Below are positions 58,370-64,000 of a DNA stretch of 64,000 bases, one piece after another. Each line of letters starts with the position of its first letter. Within the stretch, counting starts at the first letter, position 1. Origin of the DNA: Allomeiothermus silvanus DSM 9946 (lineage in GTDB: Bacteria; Deinococcota; Deinococci; Deinococcales; Thermaceae); contig NC_014212.1 of assembly GCF_000092125.1 (NCBI RefSeq), positions 1,880,001-1,944,000 of the forward strand, read 5' to 3'. The notes under the pieces were generated by a model. That model was not told the origin of the DNA, ran no database searches, and worked only from the letters and a program-made list of their open reading frames with translations. A program made the translations under genes and the position numbers.

Positions 58370-58993
58370 TCATGCGCGCTCAGGGTTGCGCCACTCGAGC
58401 AGCAACGCACAGTTCCCCGACTCCTGGTCTGGGAGGTAATCCCGCACCACCCGAAGCGGTTTGAGCCCGGCTTTGAGCTGCGGGGTGATCACCGGGTCAA
58501 GGATACGGCCGGAAATCACCTCTTGGGCGTACTGCTCGGGGGTCAGGCGGTTTTGATAGCGATGATAGCCAGGCATCCTGCCTCCGGCCAAGAACCGCTC
58601 CAGTCCCAGCCGTCGCACCAACTCGTAGCGAGCTTGGTAAAGTGCTCGAGCGATACCTCGGCCCCGATAGGCAGGCCGAACCGCTATGTCCACCCCGTAC
58701 AGGGTGTTGCCTCTGGGGTTATGGGTGCGGATAAAGCCCCAGTCAGTAGCCTCGCCCCAGGAGTGGGCTGCTTCGCCAGGGTTCCACTGGATAATGAGGG
58801 AGGTGCAAGAACCCACCAGCTTCCCCTCGAGCACCGCGCACAAAGCGCCCTCCGGGAAATGCTCCACGTGTGAGCGGATCTGCTCGAGGCTCCATAGTTG
58901 CTCCTCGGGGTAGGGGGGTGGGAAGCATTCGCGCTGGATTTGCAGGAGCGCGGGGTAATCGGCCTCGGTGTAGGGACGGATAACCAAGCTCAT
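58370..58993 (-). CDS. GNAT family N-acetyltransferase
   Basis: 207 aa from the ATG at 58993 (MSLVIRPYTEADYPALLQIQ), the typical start of the fold. Acetyl-CoA site in DIAVRPAYRGRGIARALYQA, with EGKLVGSCTSLII before it. The C-terminus (LKAGLKPLRVVRDYLPDQES) is longer than in simple GNATs. The frame stays open far upstream, but that part is antisense to the transporter and is not real. Substrate unknown. Confidence 0.85.
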   Translation of the reverse strand: MSLVIRPYTEADYPALLQIQRECFPPPYPEEQLWSLEQIRSHVEHFPEGALCAVLEGKLVGSCTSLIIQWNPGEAAHSWGEATDWGFIRTHNPRGNTLYGVDIAVRPAYRGRGIARALYQARYELVRRLGLERFLAGGRMPGYHRYQNRLTPEQYAQEVISGRILDPVITPQLKAGLKPLRVVRDYLPDQESGNCALLLEWRNPERA

Positions 58994-59073
58994 CGTTTTT
59001 AGGATAAAAGCCGGAGCTTCCTGCAGTAGTGGCTTTCGGGCAAATTCGGCGTTACTCGGTCGCAGCAACGCGC

Positions 59074-59079
59074 TATACT
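59074..59079 (+). promoter_or_regulatory. -10 box for the transporter leader
   Basis: TATACT ends 6 nt before the ATG at 59086 of the leader peptide; leaderless layout. Confidence 0.6.
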
Positions 59080-59085
59080 TGCGAG

Positions 59086-59154
59086 ATGATTTGTGGCTCG
59101 AGCGGGGCGGAGGAGCTTCTTTCGCCGCGCAGCGGGGAGGTCCGTACGTGCTAA
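59086..59154 (+). CDS. 22-residue leader peptide upstream of Na/Pi-type transporter
   Basis: MICGSSGAEELLSPRSGE... ending RTC, with TAA at 59152-59154. The ATG is at leaderless distance from a TATACT box, and the stop overlaps the GTG start of the transporter (GTGCTAA). Translation of the transporter would be coupled to the peptide, which contains two Cys. No homologue is known to me. Confidence 0.5.
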   Translation: MICGSSGAEELLSPRSGEVRTC

Positions 59155-60758
59155 TCGCTCTCGGTGGTCTGGCTATCTTGATTTTGGGTCTCAAGCTCCT
59201 CTCCGAAGCGCTGTCGGCGCTTTTGGGGGGATCGGCCCGGCGTATTCTTACCGCCGCTACCGCCAACCCGCTGCGGGCCTGGCTGGCCGGGGTCGTAGTA
59301 GGGGCGCTTTCGCTCAACAGCTCGGCCCTCTCCCTTACTGCTATCGGTCTGGCCGAAGCCGGGATCACCCCCTTCGCTACCGCGCTGGTGCTAGGTTTGG
59401 CAGCCAAGGCCGGAGCCACGGTGGCCCTGCAACTTGCTGCTACCCCCTTGAGCGCGGTGGCCTTGCCCATCGTGGGGGTGGGGTACCTGCTGAGCCTGTG
59501 GAGCAAGGCCAAGAGCTGGGGTGAGATGCTGATTGGGTTGGGGCTATTGCTGCTAGGGATCAACCTGATGGTGCAAAACCTGCTCCCGGCAATGGGCAGC
59601 GAACTCTTCCGGCTGGTGCGGCAGAGCCTCGAGGCCAACCCCCTTGGGCTATGGGTGCTGGGCTTCGCCCTGGCCGCCTTGCTGGGCTCAGCCAATGCGG
59701 TGGCGGCCCTGGCGTTGGCGTTGGTTGGGGCTAAGGCCCTGACTTTAGCGGGGGCTTTGGCGCTGATGCTAGGCGGGGGGGCGGGCTCGGGCTTCTTGCT
59801 GGTGCTCACCCGCCCTAGCGGGGCCCCGCTGGGGCGGCGGATCGCCTGGGCGCACGTAGGTTGGAAGACCTTGCTCTCGGGGATCTTCTTACTGCTGATG
59901 GGGCCCTTCGCTTCTGTCAGCCAGGGTATGGCTGGGGCTTTGGGGCTGGGGGTTGGGGGCGCGGTGGTCCAGGCCCATACCCTTTACCATCTGCTGGCCT
60001 CGCTGCTAGTGTTGCCGCTACTGCGCCCCCTTGAAGCACTGATGCACCGCTTGATCCCCGATACCGCGCAAACCGTCTCGCCTAAGTACCTCTCCACCGA
60101 GGCCCTGACCTCGCGGGAACTGGCCTCGAGCCTGGCTTTGCGGGAGGTAAGTCGGGTGGGGGACCAACTGGCACAAATGTTGGCCGAGACGGTGCGGATC
60201 CTATCGGACGGCCACGGGAACGCTGCCGAGGTAGCCCGCCGCGAGGAGAAGGTGGACCAACTGACCCGGGCGGTGGTGCTTTACCTGAGCGAACTCTCCT
60301 CGCGCCATCCGGGAGAAGCTCCGCTGATGCTGATGATCGCTGCCAGCGAGATCGAGCACATGGGCGACCAGGTGCGGCGCATTTTGCGGATGCAGAACAA
60401 GCTCTACCAGCAGCACCTGGAGTTTTCCAGTGAGGGCCGCGCTGAGCTGGCGGCCGCTGCCGAACGCACCTACCAGCGTTTGCGGCTAGCCCTGGCCGCG
60501 TTAGCGACCCGCAACACGGCCCTGGCGGATCAGGTATTGGCTGAGCGGCAGGAGATGGAGCGCTACCTGCTTGATCTGCGCCGTTCCCATTTGTTACGCC
60601 TCGAGCGCGGTCGTGTCGAGTCCAAAGCCACCACCTTGGCCCACCTCGATTTGCTGATCGTGCTGGAGGAACTTGACCAAAGCTTAACCCGCCTTGCTGC
60701 CCTAGCCCGCGATCTCGACACCCCGGCTCTGGGTGGACATTCTCCTGCTCCGGGTTAG
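59148..60758 (+). CDS. Na/phosphate cotransporter-like protein with PhoU-like domain
   Basis: 536 aa from the GTG at 59148, with GGGGAGG 7 nt upstream. The first 310 residues hold the duplicated NptA/PNaS membrane domain (VLIALGGLAILILGLKLLSE, LMIGLGLLLLGINLMVQ and LLSGIFLLLMGPFASVSQG). The last 200 residues are a helical PhoU-like domain (SSLALREVSRVGDQLAQMLA, AASEIEHMGDQVRRILRMQN). The usual QSSSA substrate motif is LNSSALSLTAIG here, and the second repeat has GSANAVAAL, so the substrate may not be phosphate. Confidence 0.82.
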   Translation: MLIALGGLAILILGLKLLSEALSALLGGSARRILTAATANPLRAWLAGVVVGALSLNSSALSLTAIGLAEAGITPFATALVLGLAAKAGATVALQLAATPLSAVALPIVGVGYLLSLWSKAKSWGEMLIGLGLLLLGINLMVQNLLPAMGSELFRLVRQSLEANPLGLWVLGFALAALLGSANAVAALALALVGAKALTLAGALALMLGGGAGSGFLLVLTRPSGAPLGRRIAWAHVGWKTLLSGIFLLLMGPFASVSQGMAGALGLGVGGAVVQAHTLYHLLASLLVLPLLRPLEALMHRLIPDTAQTVSPKYLSTEALTSRELASSLALREVSRVGDQLAQMLAETVRILSDGHGNAAEVARREEKVDQLTRAVVLYLSELSSRHPGEAPLMLMIAASEIEHMGDQVRRILRMQNKLYQQHLEFSSEGRAELAAAAERTYQRLRLALAALATRNTALADQVLAERQEMERYLLDLRRSHLLRLERGRVESKATTLAHLDLLIVLEELDQSLTRLAALARDLDTPALGGHSPAPG

Positions 60759-60857
60759 CTACCGCTGAAGGCATATCGGTCGCTTCTGGAAGCCTCCTAG
60801 CAAGACCCAGGGAAGCCATTTGACAAGCCCGCCGTGAGGTGGCTTAGCCTATAGGAC

Positions 60858-61994
60858 ATGGGGGAAAGCGCTGTGTATACGGCCGATGTTTTGCTCATCG
60901 GCGCGGGAATTATCGGAGCGGCTTGCGCATACCGCTTGGGCGAACGTGGGCTTAAAGTACGCATCCTAGAGGCGGCCTCTGCTCCTGCGATGGGTTCTAC
61001 TGGCAAGAGTGCAGCAGGGGTACGGGTGCAGTTTTCCGAGCCCACCAATATTCTGCTCTCTTGGGAGAGCATCCAGGAGTATCGCCAGATGCCGGAGGCG
61101 GCTTACCGGCCCATCGGTTATTTGTTCTTGGTGCCTGAATCGGAATGGCCCCAGCACCACAAAGCGGTAGAGCTGCAGCGCTCACTCGGGGTTGCGGTGG
61201 AGGAGCTATGCCTCGAGGATGCACAGCATATCGTAGAGTTCAACCCTAAAGGGCTCGCCGGGGCTACCTACGGCCCGGCAGACGGGGTGGTGGATCCCCA
61301 CGGCATCACGATGGAATACCTGCGCCGCTCACGTACTTTAGGGGTGGAGCTGCACCTCGAGGCCGAGCTTCTCCGGGCATTCCGGCAAGGGGGGGTGTGG
61401 AGGGTAGAAACCCGCCGCGCTACGTTTGAAGCTCCATACATCCTCAACGCTGCCGGGGCTTGGGCGGGCGAGGTGGGGAAGCGGGCCCGGCTGGAGATTC
61501 CTGTACAGCCTGCCCGCCGCCTGGTGTTTGCTACTGCCCCTACCGGCTGGAAGCATAACTACCCGCTCACCATCGACCTCGCTAGCGGTTTCTGGTTCCG
61601 TTCGGAGGGGGAGCGGGTCATCTTCGGCAAGAGCAACTTAGCCGAGGTGGGCTTCTCTACGGGAATGGACTGGGCCTGGCTCGAGCCCACCCTCGAGGCC
61701 GGCCTTGACCGCTTTCCCTGGCTGGCCAAAACCGCTCTGGATCGCAAAGCTTCGTGGTGGGGGTATTACGAGGTCACCCCCGACCATAACCCCATCCTGG
61801 GCCGGATGCCGGGGGTGGAGGGCTGGGTCAATGCGTGTGGCTTTAGTGGGCATGGGGTCCAGCAAGCTGCCGCCGTGGGCCGCCTGATGGCCGAGGAAAT
61901 TGCCGAGGGCCGCGCCGCTACCCTCAATATAGATCCGCTTCGCTATGAGCGGTTCTCGAGTCGGGCTCGAGTCGCTGAGCGGAATATCGTTTAA
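60858..61994 (+). CDS. FAD-dependent oxidoreductase, DadA/sarcosine oxidase-like
   Basis: 378 aa. N-terminal Rossmann VLLIGAGIIGAACAYRLGE with KVRILEA; substrate half with GSTGKSAAGVRVQF; second FAD contact ILNAAGAWAGEVGKRA; and the end TPDHNPILGRMPGVEGWVNA with CGFSGHGVQQAAAVGRLMAE. These are the marks of glycine/D-amino-acid oxidase and sarcosine dehydrogenase relatives. The natural amine is unknown. Confidence 0.88.
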   Translation: MGESAVYTADVLLIGAGIIGAACAYRLGERGLKVRILEAASAPAMGSTGKSAAGVRVQFSEPTNILLSWESIQEYRQMPEAAYRPIGYLFLVPESEWPQHHKAVELQRSLGVAVEELCLEDAQHIVEFNPKGLAGATYGPADGVVDPHGITMEYLRRSRTLGVELHLEAELLRAFRQGGVWRVETRRATFEAPYILNAAGAWAGEVGKRARLEIPVQPARRLVFATAPTGWKHNYPLTIDLASGFWFRSEGERVIFGKSNLAEVGFSTGMDWAWLEPTLEAGLDRFPWLAKTALDRKASWWGYYEVTPDHNPILGRMPGVEGWVNACGFSGHGVQQAAAVGRLMAEEIAEGRAATLNIDPLRYERFSSRARVAERNIV

Positions 61995-62119
61995 TCCTCA
62001 CTGGAGGAGATCTTTGTTCACCGACCAAAGACCAAGGGACTCTCGGGTTAAGGGTGGAAGCGCCGTCCTGGCCGACTTCTTGCTCTAATCAAGGCTTGGC
62101 TTAATGATTAATAAATAGT

Positions 62120-62149
62120 TTGACTAAAGTGAATAAATTACGCTAGAAT
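62120..62149 (+). promoter_or_regulatory. Promoter in the gap before the ABC exporter operon
   Basis: TTGACT (62120-62125), 18-bp spacer, TAGAAT (62144-62149), within a strongly AT-rich stretch of an otherwise GC-rich gap. Start would be near 62156, giving a leader of about 245 nt before the ATPase gene. The gap 61995-62402 holds no convincing gene; two tiny frames (62175, 21 codons; 62242, 12 codons) are probably chance. Confidence 0.72.
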
Positions 62150-62313
62150 CATATTCGTATAAAGCCTCTGACCTATGCCCTGCCACAAGCCTGTCTTGCA
62201 AAAAGGCCGACCAGCGGCTACACTGCGGAGCGGTAGGTGAAATGATGGGCAGCATCCTCATGATTAGAGCGCGCTTCTAGGCGCTCACCCTGACCCGAAC
62301 TCCGCAACTATCG

Positions 62314-62357
62314 GGACAAAGTATTGTCCTGTGAGAGCTGGTGGCCTTCGGGCCGCC
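62314..62357 (+). promoter_or_regulatory. Two hairpins in the ABC operon leader
   Basis: GGACAA-agta-TTGTCC (62314-62329), and directly after it GGTGGCC-ttcg-GGCCGCC (62340-62357). The second is followed, 30 nt on, by TTTTTTT (62386-62392). Together they could be an operator plus an attenuator. Nothing known is recognised. Confidence 0.4.
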
Positions 62358-62402
62358 GGTTCTGTTTGGATGGCTTGAGAAGCTTTTTTTGCTGGGGGAG
62401 CT

Positions 62403-63221
62403 ATGACGCTGCAGACACCTGTAGAGACCAAGACTGCCATTGAAGTACGGGATCTGAAGAAAGTATTTCGTAAGCGCGAGGGAATGTTTCGCAGTGTAGT
62501 GAAGGAAGAATGGGCGCTCAAGGGGGTGAGCTTCCACGTTTACGAGGGGGAAACCTATGGCCTGTTGGGCCCGAATGGCTCGGGGAAGTCTACCCTCATT
62601 CGCATCCTCTCCACCTTGCTTACCGCCGATGGCGGTACGGTGCGAATGCTAGGGCACAAGCTACCCGAGGGCGAGCGCGAGCTGCGCCGGAAGATGGGCC
62701 GGGTGAGCGTGGACGCAGCCTTCTACAAGAAGCTCTCACCGCGCGAAAACCTGCTCTACGCCGCGCAGCTCTATGGCCTCGAGCCCAAAAAGGCCGAGAA
62801 ACGGGCGATGGAGATCTTAGAACGCCTGGGGATCGAGTCTCGCCGCTTCACCGACCCCATCGAGGAGATGAGCCGGGGAATGCAGCAGAAGATCGCCATC
62901 ACCCGCGCGCTACTCATCAACCCGCCGTTACTGTTGCTGGACGAGCCCACCACCGGTTTAGACCCCAAGAGCCGTCGTGATGTACAGACATTTCTGGAGG
63001 ATTTACGCCGTGAAGAGGGAACTACCATTCTCCTCACCACCCACGACATGGCCGAGGCCGAGAGGCTTTCCGACCGCATCGGTTTCCTGGCCCATGGTCG
63101 TCTGGTGGCGGAAGGGAGCGCAGCGGATCTCAAAGCGCAAGCTGGAACCGATGATCTCGAAGAGGCTTTCATTGTCCTAACCGGCGAGGAGATCAAAAAG
63201 GACGAAGAAGAGAGCGTCTAA
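62403..63221 (+). CDS. ABC transporter ATP-binding protein
   Basis: 272 aa. Walker A LLGPNGSGKSTLIR, signature MSRGMQQKIAITRAL (in place of LSGGQ), Walker B LLLLDEPTTGLDPKSRRDV and His switch LLTTHDMAEAERLSDR. The DrrA-like C-terminal piece and MSRGMQQ signature point to an ABC-2 exporter ATPase. GGGGGAG lies just before the ATG. The permease follows. Confidence 0.93.
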   Translation: MTLQTPVETKTAIEVRDLKKVFRKREGMFRSVVKEEWALKGVSFHVYEGETYGLLGPNGSGKSTLIRILSTLLTADGGTVRMLGHKLPEGERELRRKMGRVSVDAAFYKKLSPRENLLYAAQLYGLEPKKAEKRAMEILERLGIESRRFTDPIEEMSRGMQQKIAITRALLINPPLLLLDEPTTGLDPKSRRDVQTFLEDLRREEGTTILLTTHDMAEAERLSDRIGFLAHGRLVAEGSAADLKAQAGTDDLEEAFIVLTGEEIKKDEEESV

Positions 63222-63255
63222 TGTCATATCTTCGATGCGGATCATTGACGTAAGG

Positions 63256-63272
63256 CGTACGACGTATGACGT
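63256..63272 (+). repeat. Short dispersed repeat, copy 2
   Basis: CGTACGACGTATGACGT, 16 of 17 bases equal to the minus-strand copy at 1479-1495. It lies in the 67-nt gap between the ATPase and permease genes. Confidence 0.5.
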
Positions 63273-63288
63273 GACCGAAAGGAGCTTT

Positions 63289-64000
63289 ATGCTTGAACGA
63301 TACTGGCGGCCCATGTGGGCCTTCGTGTTCCGTGACTGGCACCTAACCCGGCGCTACATGAGCTGGGTGGTGGTGTTTGTCTTTTACGCTATCGTCAACT
63401 CGGCGACCATCGCCCTCATCGGCAAGTCGCAGGACGACTTTAGGCTAACCCTCACCCTCTTGCTGGGGGTGCTGTTGTGGTCGTTCTTGTCAGCCATGTA
63501 CAACGAGATCGCCAACTCCATCAGCTACGAGCGCTGGGAGGGAACTTTGGAGTACACCTTCATGGCCCCGGTCTCGAGGCTCATTCACCTCACCGGGGTC
63601 TCGCTCTTCGCGATTATCTACAGCGTCCTCAGGACGGTGGTGATCTTAGTAGGGCTGGTGCTCTTCATCCAGGTCTCGGTTTCAGGGGCGAACCTGCTGG
63701 GGGTCTTGGTGGTTTTGCTCGTGGCGAGCCTGGCCTTCATGGGCTTGGGGCTGATGGCCGCGATCCTTCCGGTGATGAGCCCGGAGAACGGGGCGCAGGC
63801 CACCAATATCTTCCAGGGCGTGCTGCTCTTGGTCTCGGGCATCTACTACCCGGTGAACGTGCTGCCCGCCTGGGTGCAGCCCTTGGCCTACTTGAGCCCG
63901 GCCACCTATGCCCTGGAGGCTTCCCGCAAGCTCATGGGCATCAACAACCCCGAATCCACGCCGACCCACCTGGTGGGGGCTCCCATCTCCTCGGTGCTAC
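63289..64000 (+). CDS. ABC-2 type permease (N-terminal part)
   Basis: 237 codons to the window edge, starting MLERYWRPMWAFVFRDWHLT with AAAGGAG 5 nt upstream. At least five membrane segments are seen (WVVVFVFYAIVNSATIALI, LLLGVLLWSFLSAMYN, VSLFAIIYSVLRTVVILVG, LGVLVVLLVASLAFMGLGLM and GVLLLVSGIYYPVNVLPAWV). SPATYALEASRKLMG near the end is the usual ABC-2 loop. Works with the ATPase before it; the substrate is unknown. Confidence 0.9.
   Translation, partial: MLERYWRPMWAFVFRDWHLTRRYMSWVVVFVFYAIVNSATIALIGKSQDDFRLTLTLLLGVLLWSFLSAMYNEIANSISYERWEGTLEYTFMAPVSRLIHLTGVSLFAIIYSVLRTVVILVGLVLFIQVSVSGANLLGVLVVLLVASLAFMGLGLMAAILPVMSPENGAQATNIFQGVLLLVSGIYYPVNVLPAWVQPLAYLSPATYALEASRKLMGINNPESTPTHLVGAPISSVL

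Noticed and set aside
58370-59809. 479-aa protein instead of the 207-aa GNAT enzyme
   Set aside because: The first 272 codons are antisense to the transporter and are Ser/Pro/Arg-rich noise; the fold starts at MSLVIRPYTEADY.
1-64000. tRNA or rRNA genes
   Set aside because: I saw no tRNA cloverleaf or rRNA stretch on either strand, although weak tRNAs can be missed by eye.

Overview
The window looks like chromosome of a Deinococcota thermophile close to Meiothermus or Thermus. It is GC-rich and CTCGAG-rich, many genes have a TATACT-like -10 box 6-8 nt before the start codon (leaderless mRNAs), and the housekeeping proteins read like Meiothermus proteins. This identification is inference from sequence feel; no search was run.

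Layout. 1-5100: left host flank with aspS (archaeal-type, cut by the window edge), tatD, a lipocalin-like lipoprotein, then a minus-strand set: ICMT-like methyltransferase, type III polyketide synthase and the 3' part of a nitroreductase. 5101-36820: a 31.7-kb Mu-like transposable prophage. 36821-64000: right host flank with the first 10 codons of the same nitroreductase, a small membrane protein, phosphoglucomutase, pcrA, rplM-rpsI, phhB, sucA-sucB-lpd, pncB, metH, polX, a methyltransferase, a GNAT enzyme, a Na/Pi-type transporter with a leader peptide, an FAD oxidoreductase and the start of an ABC exporter operon.

The prophage ends can be fixed to the base. It starts TGT at 5101, ends ACA at 36820, is flanked by a 5-bp duplication TTGCG, and carries related 21-bp sites at both ends (three left, two right) in inverted orientation. 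Removing 5101-36820 plus one TTGCG restores an in-frame nitroreductase starting [17 protein letters not shown], so the phage broke this gene and probably a five-gene operon (pgm, membrane protein, nitroreductase, polyketide synthase, methyltransferase).

The prophage reads: S24-type repressor (minus) facing a Cro-like HTH, MuA-like transposase and MuB-like ATPase; about 15 small, mostly unrecognised genes; terminase, portal and a MuF protein with a PBECR-like nuclease tail; then gpG-like, tail sheath, tube, frameshifted chaperones, tape measure, baseplate and fibre genes. No protease/scaffold or major capsid gene can be found. An IS200/IS605 element (tnpA-tnpB) sits exactly where that module would be expected. 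Three other IS insertions (IS256 at the left end, a decayed DDE element, an IS4/IS701-like element inside a right-end transposase site) point to a decaying, probably immobile prophage.
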